A stretch of DNA of 64,000 nucleotides, from positions 200,645 through 264,644 of the forward strand of contig NZ_JACHIA010000002.1 in the NCBI RefSeq assembly GCF_014202995.1, read 5' to 3'. Both the position numbers and the translations under genes were made by a program. The DNA comes from Longimicrobium terrae (lineage in GTDB: Bacteria > Gemmatimonadota > Gemmatimonadetes > Longimicrobiales > Longimicrobiaceae). Shown piece by piece: positions 1 through 8,930 of this stretch. The notes under the pieces are model-generated. The model was not told the DNA's origin. It did no database searches and saw only the letters and a program-made list of their open reading frames with translations. Positions within the stretch are counted from its first letter, which is position 1. The number at the start of each line of letters is the position of its first letter.

Positions 1-165
1 CCTTCGCACACCGTGCGGTGGTACGACAGCGGCCACGCGCTCCCCAGGCAGGCGCGGGTGGATCGCTACCAGTGGCTGCACGAGCGCATCGGCACCGCCG
101 CGCCCACACCCGAGGAGCGCGCCGAGGCCGCCGCGGAAACGCCCGTTCCACCCGCAGGCGGATGA
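1..165 (+). CDS. C-terminus of a hydrolase (partial, 5' end outside window)
   Basis: The first 54 codons are open from the window edge to a TGA. The reading starts with a WYDSGHALP motif followed by a conserved-looking helix with the residues YQWLHERIG. A histidine in a D-S-G-H context near the C-terminus is what alpha/beta-hydrolases of the prolyl-oligopeptidase/acetyl-xylan-esterase type show for their catalytic His. The last 20 residues are Ala/Pro/Glu-rich and probably disordered. The start and the catalytic Ser and Asp lie outside the window, so the subfamily cannot be fixed. Confidence 0.6.
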   Translation, partial: PSHTVRWYDSGHALPRQARVDRYQWLHERIGTAAPTPEERAEAAAETPVPPAGG

Positions 166-220
166 GCATCGGAGCGCGACCTCGCACCGCACGAGGGTAA
201 CGGAGGCATTCCGCGAGATG

Positions 221-256
221 AAAAAAGGCCGGCTCCCGCGCGGGAGCCGGCCTTTT
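221..256. terminator. bidirectional rho-independent terminator
   Basis: Perfect hairpin: a run of A, a GC-rich arm (GGCCGGCTCCCG), its complement, then a run of T. It lies between the convergent hydrolase gene and adenosine deaminase and would serve both, because A- and T-runs flank the stem on both sides. Confidence 0.85.
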
Positions 257-280
257 CCGTCATCAACCGTACACCGTGGA

Positions 281-1321
281 TCAGGCGGCGGAGGCCTCGA
301 TCGCGGCGATCTCTTCCTTGACCTTGCGGATCATCTCCAGCTTGGCCGGGCGGTGCAGGAACGAGCTCTCGAAGCCCATCAGCGCGATGTCCACCAGTTC
401 ATCCCAGGTAAAGCCCAGGTACTGGTGCGCGCGCCAGTATTCCTCCGTGACCGTGGTGGCGCTCATGAGCCGGTTGTCGGTGTTCAGGCTCAGCACCAGG
501 CCCGCGTCGTAGTACTGCCGCAGCGGGTGCTCCTCAAAGCTGGGTACCGCGCGCGTCTGCACGTTGCTGGTCAGGCAGATCTCGATGGGGATGCGGAAGT
601 CGTTCACGTACCGCATCAGGTCCGGATCCTCGTACAGGCGCGTGCCGTGGCCGATGCGGTTGGCCTTGCAGAAGTGCAGCGCCTGGTGGATGCTCTCCGG
701 CCCGTACGCCTCGCCGGCGTGGATGGTGGCCGCCATGTTCTTGTTGATGACGGTGTAAAACGCGTCCTTGTGCTTCTTGGCGGGATAGTTGTACTCCGCG
801 CCGGCAAGGTCGAACGCCACCACACCGTGGTCCTTGTACGCCACCGTAAGGTCCGCCAGGTCGCGCGAGGTGGCGGGTTCCATGTTGCGGATGCCGCAGA
901 TGATGACCCGCGTCTGAATGCCGAACTCCGCCTCCGCGCGCGCCAAGCCCCGCAGCGGCGCATCTACCACCGCCGTGAGCGGAAGGCCCTCGCGGCTGTT
1001 GAGGATGGGCGAGTAGCGGATTTCGGCGTAGCGCACGTTTTCCGCCGCCAGGTCCGCCGCCAGTTCGTACGCAATCCGCTCCAGCGCCGCGTCCTGCTGC
1101 ATGATGCTGAGCGTGATGTCGAAGCGCTCCAGGTATTCCACCAGATTGCGCGCGTCCTTGACGTGCATGTAGTCGCGCAGCGTCTCGGCGTCGGAGGCCG
1201 GCATGGGCTTGCCGTATTCCGCCGCCAGTTCCAGCATGGTTTCCGGCCGCAGCGAGCCGTCCAGGTGCACGTGCAGCTCCGCCTTGGGCAGGCGATGCAG
1301 GAGTTCGCGGGTCACTTGCAT
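281..1321 (-). CDS. add: adenosine deaminase
   Basis: Hydrolytic deamination of adenosine or deoxyadenosine to inosine in the cytoplasm; amidohydrolase superfamily. The 346-residue length is normal for the family. The zinc site His-x-His is at residues 17-19 (ELHVHLDGS), a His-Ala-Gly-Glu motif near residue 200 is followed by the IGHGTRL strand, and SLNTDN lies near the C-terminus. The last motif reads N-T-D-N-R-L-M-S rather than the mammalian N-T-D-D-P; as I recall, mycobacterial-type adenosine deaminases share the N-T-D-N form. The ATG start fits, as the family begins just before the HxH strand. It lies downstream of a nucleoside uptake operon, which supports purine salvage. A deaminase for another adenosine-containing substrate (for example aminodeoxyfutalosine) cannot be excluded by eye. 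Confidence 0.88.
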   Translation of the reverse strand: MQVTRELLHRLPKAELHVHLDGSLRPETMLELAAEYGKPMPASDAETLRDYMHVKDARNLVEYLERFDITLSIMQQDAALERIAYELAADLAAENVRYAEIRYSPILNSREGLPLTAVVDAPLRGLARAEAEFGIQTRVIICGIRNMEPATSRDLADLTVAYKDHGVVAFDLAGAEYNYPAKKHKDAFYTVINKNMAATIHAGEAYGPESIHQALHFCKANRIGHGTRLYEDPDLMRYVNDFRIPIEICLTSNVQTRAVPSFEEHPLRQYYDAGLVLSLNTDNRLMSATTVTEEYWRAHQYLGFTWDELVDIALMGFESSFLHRPAKLEMIRKVKEEIAAIEASAA

Positions 1322-1684
1322 GGGTGCTCTCGTCGTTGGATCGGGGCAGGAAAGTCCGGTCCGGGTACGCGAACGGGTGACGCGCCCGCTGGCGCGCCAC
1401 CCGTGTCCACGACGGCGTGCGAACGCCGCGGGTCCCGGTGGAGCATTCTAGGCCGTCCCTGGCTCTCGCGCTACCCGGGGCGACGGTTTTCGCGGGTCCG
1501 TTACGCGGGAAACTGCATCTCACGCGGAGGCCGCGGGGGTTCGCGGAGGTCGCGGAACAGCGGGGCGGGGGACGGCTCCCAGCCGCCGCGGCGGATGGGG
1601 GTCCATCGGCGCTGATGGTACTCCTCACGCGAATCCAGGAAGGTTCGCGCAGGCACGAACTTCGTCGGGTCCGCCACGCCAATG
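1322..1684. other. gene-free stretch upstream of add
   Basis: No credible gene. It must hold the add promoter and leader. Around 1525-1556 there is a CACGCGGAGGCCGCGG/TTCGCGGAGGTCGCGG stretch, a short relative of the CACGGAGG repeats found at 48121. Nothing else stands out. Confidence 0.5.
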
Positions 1685-1722
1685 AGAAAAGCCGCGGCTC
1701 CCGATGGGGAGCCGCGGCTTTC
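1685..1722 (-). terminator. terminator of the nucleoside transporter operon
   Basis: Long perfect hairpin (arms AGCCGCGGCTCCC and its complement, loop about 4 bases) with a T-run on the minus strand. It sits about 20 bases after the stop of the last permease gene and separates the transporter operon from add. Confidence 0.8.
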
Positions 1723-1744
1723 CTTCGATGATGATCGTCCGTCC

Positions 1745-2626
1745 TCAGTCCTCAGCCTTGCCCAGCGCCGCGGGGGAGACGGAGCGGCCGATGACGCCGG
1801 CCAGCGCCACGATTGTCAGAACGTACGGGATGATCGCCACGAACTGGCTGGGGACGATCTCAAAGGCCTGCAGCTGGATCTGCAGCGTTTCCGCCGCGGC
1901 GAACAGCAGGCAGGCGATGGCCGCGCGCACCGGGTGCCAGCGGCCGAAGATGACCGCCGCCAGCGCGATGAAGCCGCGGCCCGCCGTCATCTGGTCCGTG
2001 AACTGGTGCTGGTCCAGCGCCAGGTACACCCCGCCCAGCGCCGCCAGCATCCCCGAAATCGCCACCGCCGTGTAGCGCACCCGCGACACCGGCACGCCCA
2101 CCGAAGCCGCCGCCAGCGGATGCTCGCCCACCGCGCGCACCCGCAGGCCGAACGCCGTGCGGAACATCAGCCACGCCATGGCCGGCACCAGCAGCAGCCC
2201 GATCCACACCAGCGGGTTGCTGGCCAGCGCGGCCAGCCCCGTACTGGCCCCCTCGCCGCCGAACCCCGGCACGCGCGGCGAGTTGCTGCTGCTGTCGAAC
2301 GCCATGTGGAGGAAGAAGCGCGTCAGTCCCACCACCAGCAGGTTGATGGCCATTCCCACCACGATCTGGTCCGCCTTGTAGCGGATGCAGGCCACGGCGT
2401 GCACCAGCCCCATCAGCAGCCCGCCCAGGATGCCGCACAGCAGGCCGATCCACGGGTTTCCGCTGTAGTAGGCGCCCAGCGTGGCCGTGAACGCGCCGGA
2501 AAGCATGAAGCCCTCCAGCGTGAGCGAAACGACGCCCGCGCGCTCCGCGATCATCCCGCCGCTGGCGGCGAACAGATAGGGAATGGCGATGCGGATCGTC
2601 TGCAGAATGAAGGCGAGAACCACCAT
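1745..2626 (-). CDS. nucleoside ABC transporter permease (YufQ/BmpC-like)
   Basis: Second inner-membrane permease subunit of a BMP-type purine nucleoside importer. 293 residues, almost entirely hydrophobic helices, with the branched-chain-permease (BPD_transp_2) signature region EHPLAAASVGVPVSRVRY, in which the loop couples to the ATPase. The N-terminal half contains the typical GGMIAERAGVVSLTLEGFML segment. The ATG overlaps the stop of the upstream permease by 4 bases (ATGA), so translation is coupled. Family assignment is firm; the exact nucleoside specificity is inferred from the family. Confidence 0.88.
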   Translation of the reverse strand: MVVLAFILQTIRIAIPYLFAASGGMIAERAGVVSLTLEGFMLSGAFTATLGAYYSGNPWIGLLCGILGGLLMGLVHAVACIRYKADQIVVGMAINLLVVGLTRFFLHMAFDSSSNSPRVPGFGGEGASTGLAALASNPLVWIGLLLVPAMAWLMFRTAFGLRVRAVGEHPLAAASVGVPVSRVRYTAVAISGMLAALGGVYLALDQHQFTDQMTAGRGFIALAAVIFGRWHPVRAAIACLLFAAAETLQIQLQAFEIVPSQFVAIIPYVLTIVALAGVIGRSVSPAALGKAED

Positions 2627-3729
2627 CAGCCGGCCCTCCGCTGCTGGCGAAGAAGGCGCCGCACCTCGGGGACCGAGACGGCCACGGCCAGAATCACCAC
2701 GCCCTGCATGACCTCCACCATCTGCTTGGGAACCACGGCGTTGATGGCCAAGCCACCCTGCGACAGCGTGGCGAAGAAGAGCGCGGCCAGCACCACGCCC
2801 AGCGGATCATTCCGCCCGACGAGCGCCACCGCGATCCCCAGGAAGCCGGCGCCGCCCGCGAAGCCGTCCTCGTAGTAGTGCTTGTAGCCCAGCACGTAGT
2901 TCACGCCGCCCAGCCCGGCCAGCATTCCGCTTACCGTCATGGCGCGCACCCACACGCCGCCCACGCGGATGCCGGCGTACTCCGCCGCGTCCGGCTGCAA
3001 TCCCACGGCGCGCAGCTCGTACCCGCGGCGGGTGCGGAACAGGTACCACCACACCGCGCCCGCCGCCGCCAGTCCAAGGAACAGCGACGCGTTGGCCGCC
3101 GAGCCGGTGAACGGCCCACGGAAGCGGGGAATGGCGCCGCCGTTGATCTCCGGCGTGTGCAGCGTCTCCGGCACGTTCAGGTGCGCGGCCACCACGTAGT
3201 TCAGCAGCGCCAGCACGATGAAGTTGGTCATGATGGTGACGATGACCTCGTGCGCGCCGAAGCGGGCCTTGAGCGTGCCGGGCACCGCGCCCACCACGCC
3301 GCCGCCCACCGCCGCCCCGATGATGCAGAGCGGCACCGCGATTACCCACGGCGTCCCCGCGGGCAGCAGCCATCCCGTCAGCGCGGCCACGAAGCCGCCG
3401 GCCGCCAGCTGTCCCTCGGCGCCCACGTTGAACATCCCCGCACGCAGCGCGAGCGCCACCGCCAGGCCCGTAAAGGTCAGCGTGGTGGCCTTGAACAGCA
3501 CCTGGCCGAAGCCGTAGGCGTTGCCCCACGTCCCTTCCAGCAGCATTCCGTATACGGACGCCGGGGACTGGCCCATGGACAGAATCAGCAGGTCGCCCAC
3601 CACCATGGCGGCCAGAATGGCCACCAGCGGCGGCAACAGGGCTTCCTCAAGCTGGGTGCGCCAGCGCGGCGGGCCGGCGGGCGGCCCCGGCGGCGCGGCG
3701 CGCGGGGGCGCTTCGGTGCTCGTCGTCAC
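2626..3729 (-). CDS. nucleoside ABC transporter permease (YufP-like)
   Basis: First permease subunit of the same importer, 367 residues. The first 35 residues are Pro/Ala/Thr-rich and likely cytoplasmic; then come about 9-10 hydrophobic helices. The FNVGAEGQLAAGGFVA segment and the later AVGLQPDAAEYAGIRV loop are typical of the BPD_transp_2 family used by BMP nucleoside importers. It starts with GTG and overlaps the ATPase stop by 4 bases (GTGA). Confidence 0.88.
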   Translation of the reverse strand: MTTSTEAPPRAAPPGPPAGPPRWRTQLEEALLPPLVAILAAMVVGDLLILSMGQSPASVYGMLLEGTWGNAYGFGQVLFKATTLTFTGLAVALALRAGMFNVGAEGQLAAGGFVAALTGWLLPAGTPWVIAVPLCIIGAAVGGGVVGAVPGTLKARFGAHEVIVTIMTNFIVLALLNYVVAAHLNVPETLHTPEINGGAIPRFRGPFTGSAANASLFLGLAAAGAVWWYLFRTRRGYELRAVGLQPDAAEYAGIRVGGVWVRAMTVSGMLAGLGGVNYVLGYKHYYEDGFAGGAGFLGIAVALVGRNDPLGVVLAALFFATLSQGGLAINAVVPKQMVEVMQGVVILAVAVSVPEVRRLLRQQRRAG

Positions 3730-5291
3730 GCGGCCTCCTCGCGGTTGGCGCCCGTCATGTAGGGCCCAAGTACCTCTTCCGTCGCTTCGGCGCGCGGCAG
3801 CACCGCCGCGAACCGTCCCGCAAACATCACCGCTACGCGGTCCGCCAGCGCCAGCACCTCCTCCAGCTCGGCGCTCACCAGCAGCACGGCCTTCCCCGCG
3901 TCGCGCGCCTCGCGGATGCGGTCATGGATCTGCTCCACCGCGCCCACGTCCACGCCGCGCGTGGGCTGCGACGCCAGCAGCACGGTAAAGTCGCGCATCA
4001 TCTCCCGCGCGATCACCACCTTCTGCTGGTTGCCGCCGGAGAGCGCGCGGGCGGGGAGCGACGCGTCCGTGGGGCGGATGTCGTACGTGCGCACCTGCTC
4101 CACCGCGTTCTGCTCGATGCGCGCGCGGTCCAGCGCCATCCCGCGCGAAAAGCGGTGCTGCTGGCCCAGGACCAGGTTTTCGGCCACCGAGTAGTCCAGC
4201 AGCAGTCCGCGGCGGTGCCGGTCCTCGGGCACGTGCGACAGGCCCGCGTCGCCGCGCTCGCGCACGGTGCTGCGCGTGATGTCCGTCGATCCGAGGACGA
4301 TGGCGCCGGACACCACCGGCTCCAGCCCGGCGATCGCCTCGATCAGCTCCGTCTGCCCGTTCCCCTCCACGCCGGCGATCCCCAGGATCTCTCCCGGCAT
4401 CAACTGAAAGGAGACGCCGTCCACCGCGCGCGGGCGGCCCGGCGCGGCCACCACCAGGTCGCGCACGGCGAGCGCCGGCGCGCCCGTCGTGGACACGTTG
4501 CGGGGCGGGGGCGTGCTTTCCCCCGTCAGCGCGAGCGCCAGCGCCACGTCGCGGCCCACCATCGCCCGGGCGATCCCCTCCGGCGTGGTTTCCGACGTCT
4601 TCAGCCAGCCGACGGTCGTCCCCGCGCGCATCACGGTGATGGCGTCGCTCACCTCCATCACCTCGTTCAGCCGGTGGGTGATGAGAATGAGCGTGGCGCC
4701 CTCCGCGCGCAGGCCGCGCAGCACCGTCCACAGCTCCACCACCTCCGGCGGGGACAGGACGGCCGTCGGCTCGTCCAGGATCAGCACCCGCGCGCCGCGG
4801 AACAGCGCCTTCAGGATCTCCACCCGCTGCGCCTCGCCCACGGAGAGCGCGCTCACGAGCCGGTCCACGTCCACGCGCAGCCCGGTGCGCTCGCTCAGCT
4901 CGCGCACTTCGCGGCGGGCGCGCTCGCGGTCCAGCTGCAGGCCACGCTTGGGCTCGGTGCCCAGCACCACGTTCTCCGCCACGGTGAGCGTGGGAACCAG
5001 CATGAAGTGCTGGTGCACCATCCCCACGCCGGCGTCGATGGCCTGCGCGGTGGACCAGCCCGTCACGTCGCGGCCGTTCACCTCCACGGTGCCCGCGTCG
5101 GGGGTGAACATCCCGCTCAGGATGCGCATGAGGGTGGATTTGCCGGCGCCGTTTTCGCCCACCAGGGCGTGGATCTCGCCGGCGCCCACCTCCAGGCTCG
5201 CGCCGCGGTTGGCGCGCACCGGACCGAACGCCTTGTCGATCCCGGTAATGCGCACCGCCGCGGCGGAGACGGCAGGGGTGTTGGATGCCAC
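3726..5291 (-). CDS. nucleoside ABC transporter ATP-binding protein (double NBD, YufO-like)
   Basis: Energises the importer. 521 residues with two tandem ABC domains, as in the RbsA/YufO group. Domain 1 has Walker A GENGAGKST, a signature LSVGEAQRVEI and Walker B VLILDEPTAVLSP. Domain 2 has a degenerate Walker A (GVEGNGQTEL), signature LSGGNQQKVVIAREM and a Walker B replaced by LLASQPTRGVD. The degenerate second site is normal for this family. A GTG start is used. It is followed in operon order by both permeases, and the binding protein gene lies 29 bases upstream. Confidence 0.93.
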   Translation of the reverse strand: MASNTPAVSAAAVRITGIDKAFGPVRANRGASLEVGAGEIHALVGENGAGKSTLMRILSGMFTPDAGTVEVNGRDVTGWSTAQAIDAGVGMVHQHFMLVPTLTVAENVVLGTEPKRGLQLDRERARREVRELSERTGLRVDVDRLVSALSVGEAQRVEILKALFRGARVLILDEPTAVLSPPEVVELWTVLRGLRAEGATLILITHRLNEVMEVSDAITVMRAGTTVGWLKTSETTPEGIARAMVGRDVALALALTGESTPPPRNVSTTGAPALAVRDLVVAAPGRPRAVDGVSFQLMPGEILGIAGVEGNGQTELIEAIAGLEPVVSGAIVLGSTDITRSTVRERGDAGLSHVPEDRHRRGLLLDYSVAENLVLGQQHRFSRGMALDRARIEQNAVEQVRTYDIRPTDASLPARALSGGNQQKVVIAREMMRDFTVLLASQPTRGVDVGAVEQIHDRIREARDAGKAVLLVSAELEEVLALADRVAVMFAGRFAAVLPRAEATEEVLGPYMTGANREEAA

Positions 5292-5320
5292 GGAGTTCTC
5301 GGAAAAGAGGGAAGAGCGTG

Positions 5321-6358
5321 TCAGCGCGTGGAGGGCACGCTGATGCGGCCGGCGATCACCTCGTCGCGCAGCTGCTCCAGGCGCGCGCGGACAGGGTCGG
5401 GAATCAGCCGGCGGTTGTTTTCGTCATACACGTAGCGTACGCCGCCTTCCTTGAGGCCGAACTCGAACACGCCGCCGTGAAAGGTGTTGTCCCGCGCGCG
5501 CTTGATGATGTCGAACACCGCGTTGTCGACGCCCTTGACCATGCTGGTGAGCACGTAGCCCGGCGCTTCCGGATACTGGTCGGCGTCCACGCCGATGGCC
5601 AGCTTGCCCGTCGCGCGCGCCGCCTCGAACACACCCAGCCCCGTGCTGCCGCTGGCGTGAAAGATCACGTCTACGCCGCTGTTGTACTGGCTGAGCGCCA
5701 GCTCCTTGCCGCGGCCGGGGTTGCGGAATGCCTCGGGGGTGACGCCCGCGTACTGCGCGGTCACCCGGCAGTCCGGGCACACGTGCAGCACGCCGGTGCG
5801 GAAGCCGACCTCGAACTTGTGAATCAGCGGGATGTCCATCCCCCCCACGAAACCGACGCGCTTCGTCTTGCTCGTCAGCGCGGCCAGCGCGCCGACCAGA
5901 AAGGAGCCCTGCTCCTCGCGGAACTTGAGGGCGGCCAGGTTGGCGGGGGGCGGCACCACGTTCCCCGCCTCGTCCGTCTTGAGGGAGAAGTCGACGCCGG
6001 CGAAGCGGGTGTTGGGATACTCGGTGGCCAGCCCGTTCAGGTCATCCGTGAAGATGAAGCCCACCCCGATGACCAGGTCCATTCCCTGTGCGGCCAGCAG
6101 GCGCAGCCCGGCCTCGCGGTCCGAGCCCTCGCCCGGCTCCACGAAGCGGATCTGCGCGCCCAGCTCGCGCGCGGCGCGCTCGGCGCCCAGGTAGGCGCCG
6201 TCGTTGAACGACTTGTCGCCCCGCCCGCCCACGTCAAACACGACGCCCACGCGCAGGCCTTCGCCCACGGTTCCGGTGTCGGCGCCGGACGGACGGACGA
6301 AAAGCAGGGCGGCGTGCGCCGCCAGGAGCACGCCGATGGCAATCAGAAGCTTACGCAT
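5321..6358 (-). CDS. BMP-family nucleoside-binding protein
   Basis: Periplasmic substrate-binding protein of the importer (Bmp/Med family, type 1 periplasmic fold). The chosen ATG at 6358 gives a 345-residue protein beginning MRKLLIAIGVLLAAHAALLF, a signal/anchor helix without a lipobox cysteine, so it may be membrane-anchored by an uncleaved helix or released. The mature part starts with GLRVGVVFDVGGRGDKSFND, the BMP signature. Later segments (FHASGSTGLGVFEAAR, AIGVDADQYPEAPGYVLTSMVKGVD) match the ligand-binding half. First gene of the operon that continues to 1745. An alternative upstream start at 6394 adds 12 unconserved residues. Confidence 0.9.
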   Translation of the reverse strand: MRKLLIAIGVLLAAHAALLFVRPSGADTGTVGEGLRVGVVFDVGGRGDKSFNDGAYLGAERAARELGAQIRFVEPGEGSDREAGLRLLAAQGMDLVIGVGFIFTDDLNGLATEYPNTRFAGVDFSLKTDEAGNVVPPPANLAALKFREEQGSFLVGALAALTSKTKRVGFVGGMDIPLIHKFEVGFRTGVLHVCPDCRVTAQYAGVTPEAFRNPGRGKELALSQYNSGVDVIFHASGSTGLGVFEAARATGKLAIGVDADQYPEAPGYVLTSMVKGVDNAVFDIIKRARDNTFHGGVFEFGLKEGGVRYVYDENNRRLIPDPVRARLEQLRDEVIAGRISVPSTR

Positions 6359-6523
6359 GGCGGTAAGAATCGGGGAACGGGGAGCGCGCGTCAAGAACGC
6401 GCGGCCCCGCCCGCCTCAGGGTTTGCGGGAGTTTCGGCTGCCCGCGCGGGGCGCGGAGGGCCGGGAGCAGACACTTGTTCCGCCAGGATGTTCCGGGGCG
6501 GCGGCGGGCGCGCATTCTATCGC

Positions 6524-7243
6524 CTACCAGCGCAGGTCCGCCACCTCGTCGTGTGACAGGTGCACGCCGTCGCGCTTGGCCTGCACCAGCCGCGGCCGGT
6601 CGAACACGCGGATCAGCAGCAGCCCCGCCACGAATCCGCCCACGTGCGCCCACACCGCCACGCCGCCCTCGTCCTCCGTCATCCCCAGCGAAAGAAAGCC
6701 GGAAAGCAGCTGCATGACGAACCAGTACAGCAGAAACCAGAAGGCCCGCAGGTGAAAGACGAAGATGGGGGGCAGGTACGTGCGCACCCGGGCGCGCGGG
6801 TACAGGAGGATGTATGCCCCCATGATGCCGCTGATGGCGCCGCTCGCGCCCACCATGGGGATCTGGCTGGCCGGAGCGAAGAAGATCTGCGCCAGCGCCG
6901 CCGCCACGCCGCACACCAGGTAGAAGACCAGAAAGCGGAAGTGCCCCATGCTGTCTTCGATGTTGTTTCCGAACACCCACAGGAACAGCATGTTGCCGAT
7001 CAGGTGCATCCAGCTGCCGTGCATGAAGATGGAGGTGAAGATCGCCTCCCAGCCCAGCCCCACCACGCGGCAGGTGGCCGTGATTTCGCAGGGCTGCGCC
7101 CCGAACACCGCCACCGAGGCCTCCAGCCGCGCCATCTCTCCGCCGCCCTGAAGAACGAGCCAGGCGGCCACGTTGGCCAGCAGGATGAGCACCGTCATCC
7201 AGGGCCGCAGCTCGGTGGGGTTCTCGTCGTTGATGGGAAACAC
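6524..7243 (-). CDS. rhomboid family intramembrane serine protease
   Basis: Six-helix integral membrane protease, 239 residues. The oxyanion-side HGSWMHLIGNMLFLWVFG segment, catalytic Ser in VGASGAISGIMGAYI and catalytic His in WAHVGGFVAGLLL are all visible, so it should be active. Substrates are unknown. The start is a GTG at 7243; the reading stays open upstream with a PYENN sequence that other rhomboids of this type carry just before FPI, so the true start could lie a few codons earlier at a non-ATG codon. It is divergent from the DUF5683 gene. Confidence 0.88.
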   Translation of the reverse strand: MFPINDENPTELRPWMTVLILLANVAAWLVLQGGGEMARLEASVAVFGAQPCEITATCRVVGLGWEAIFTSIFMHGSWMHLIGNMLFLWVFGNNIEDSMGHFRFLVFYLVCGVAAALAQIFFAPASQIPMVGASGAISGIMGAYILLYPRARVRTYLPPIFVFHLRAFWFLLYWFVMQLLSGFLSLGMTEDEGGVAVWAHVGGFVAGLLLIRVFDRPRLVQAKRDGVHLSHDEVADLRW

Positions 7244-7441
7244 GTTGTTCTCGTACGGCTGGTGGATGAACCGCGCTCGCGGCGCGGAACGATTGTAACC
7301 CGCGCGGGCGCCGCGGGCGAACCCCGTGCCGGGCCGCGTGTACGCTGGACTGCGGCGCGGGGCGGGCGCTACTTTGCCCGCCGCGCCGCCGGGACCGCCG
7401 CTTGCACGTGGCGCGGCGCACGAATCCGACTGACATCATCC

Positions 7442-8032
7442 ATGCCGATCCGTCCGCTTCCGGACTCCGCCGCCGGCGCGCTGCGCCGCTTTGTTCTGCT
7501 CATCCCGGTGCTCGCCGCGCTGGGCGCCCTTGCCGCGCCCGCCGCCGCGCAGACGCCGGATTCCGTGCGCCCGCTGACCGTGCGCGACAGCGGCTCCGTG
7601 CGCCGCGCGGCACCCGACACCACCGAGAACTTCCGTGTCGCGCCGGGGCGCGCGTTTCTGCACTCGCTGGTGCTGCCGGGGTGGGGGCAGTCGGAGCTGG
7701 GCGCGCCGGGGCGGGGCGGGGTGTACTTCACGCTTGAGGCGGGAAGCCTGTGGATGTGGCTGACCGCGCATCAGAAGCTGCGCGAGGCGCGCGAGCAGCA
7801 GAGCCTGCTGCGGCGCACGGGGCAGATTGCCCCCGACGCCAAGACGGGGCTGGTGCGCAGCCGCGAGAACCAGCGCGAGGACTGGATCACGCTTTCCATC
7901 TTCTGGCTCTTCTTTTCCGGCGCGGACGCCTTTGTGGCCGCGCACCTGCAGGACTTTGACGTGCACGTGAACGCGATTCCGCGTCCCGGCGGCGCCACCG
8001 AACTGCGGGCCACGGTGCCGCTGCCGCGATGA
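7442..8032 (+). CDS. DUF5683 domain protein (exported/membrane)
   Basis: 196 residues from the ATG at 7442. There is an N-terminal signal-like helix (residues 15-36, ending AAPAAAQ), a variable stretch, then the DUF5683 core: AFLHSLVLPGWGQSELG, a Gly-rich turn, a hydrophobic helix (YFTLEAGSLWMWL), a charged helix (about residues 105-145) and a second hydrophobic helix (WITLSIFWLFFSGADAFVAAHL). The function of this family is not known; members sit in the envelope. The stop overlaps the murI start by 4 bases (ATGA). Confidence 0.75.
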   Translation: MPIRPLPDSAAGALRRFVLLIPVLAALGALAAPAAAQTPDSVRPLTVRDSGSVRRAAPDTTENFRVAPGRAFLHSLVLPGWGQSELGAPGRGGVYFTLEAGSLWMWLTAHQKLREAREQQSLLRRTGQIAPDAKTGLVRSRENQREDWITLSIFWLFFSGADAFVAAHLQDFDVHVNAIPRPGGATELRATVPLPR

Positions 8033-8814
8033 ACGCGCCGGTCGGCGTCTTTGATTCCGGGATCGGCGGGCTGAGCGTGGCCCGCGAGATCCGCGCGGCG
8101 CTCCCGGCCGAGCCGCTGCTGTACGTGGCGGACACCGCGTACGTGCCCTACGGCGACCGCTCCGAGGAGGAGGTGCGCGCGCGTTCGCTGGCCATCGGGC
8201 GGTGGATGCAGGCGCAGGGGGCCAAGGTGTTCGTGGTGGCGTGCAACACGGCGTCCGGCGCGGCGCTGGAGCAGCTGCGCGAGGAGCTGCGCATTCCGGT
8301 GATCGGGCTGGAGCCGGCGCTGAAGCCCGCCGTGCGCCAGTCACGCAACGGCCGCGTGGGGGTGATGGCCACCACGCGCACCTGCGGCTCGGCGCGCCTG
8401 CAGCGCCTGGTGGATGCGCACGGCCACGGCGTGGAGATTCTGCGCCAGCCGTGCCCTGGGCTGGTGGACCTGATCGAGGGTGGCGTGGTGCACGGGCCGC
8501 GGCTGGACGAGCGGATGGCGGAACTGGTCGCGCCGCTGCGCGCGGCGGGGGTGGACACCGTCGTGCTCGGGTGCACGCACTACGTGTTCGTGCGCGACGC
8601 GATCCAGGCGGCGCTGGGGCCGGACGTGCTGCTGGTGGACAGCGGCGAGGCCATCGCGCGGCGCACGGGGCAGATTCTGCGCGAGGCGGGCGCGCTGGCG
8701 GAGGGCGGCCCCGGCCCCGTTCGCATCGTCACTACGGGCGACCCGGCGGAGGCCGCGCCGGTGGTGGAGCGGCTGTGGGGCGAGCCGGTGCGGGTGGAGC
8801 GCGCGGACATCTGA
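8029..8814 (+). CDS. murI: glutamate racemase
   Basis: Makes D-glutamate for peptidoglycan. 261 residues, normal length. The N-terminal VGVFDSGIGGLSVAR carries the catalytic-region Asp and Ser, the first catalytic Cys is in VVACNTASG, and the second in VLGCTHYVF. It is translationally coupled to the preceding DUF5683 gene. A strong terminator follows 26 bases after the stop. Confidence 0.95.
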   Translation: MNAPVGVFDSGIGGLSVAREIRAALPAEPLLYVADTAYVPYGDRSEEEVRARSLAIGRWMQAQGAKVFVVACNTASGAALEQLREELRIPVIGLEPALKPAVRQSRNGRVGVMATTRTCGSARLQRLVDAHGHGVEILRQPCPGLVDLIEGGVVHGPRLDERMAELVAPLRAAGVDTVVLGCTHYVFVRDAIQAALGPDVLLVDSGEAIARRTGQILREAGALAEGGPGPVRIVTTGDPAEAAPVVERLWGEPVRVERADI

Positions 8815-8840
8815 CGCGCGTCTTCGGTAGATGGAGGGGA

Positions 8841-8880
8841 ACCCCGGACGGCGCGCGTGCCGTCCGGGGTTTTTGTTTTG
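8841..8880 (+). terminator. rho-independent terminator after murI
   Basis: Hairpin with arms ACCCCGGACGGC and its complement around a GCGCGT loop, followed by TTTTTGTTTT. Confidence 0.88.
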
Positions 8881-8930
8881 GGATGATGGATGGTTGATGA
8901 TGGATGGTGGGCGGCACGCTGCCGGGGGGG

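Noticed and set aside
6359-6523. Possible purine riboswitch before the BMP gene
   Set aside because: GC-rich hairpins exist, but the conserved junction bases of purine riboswitches are not seen.
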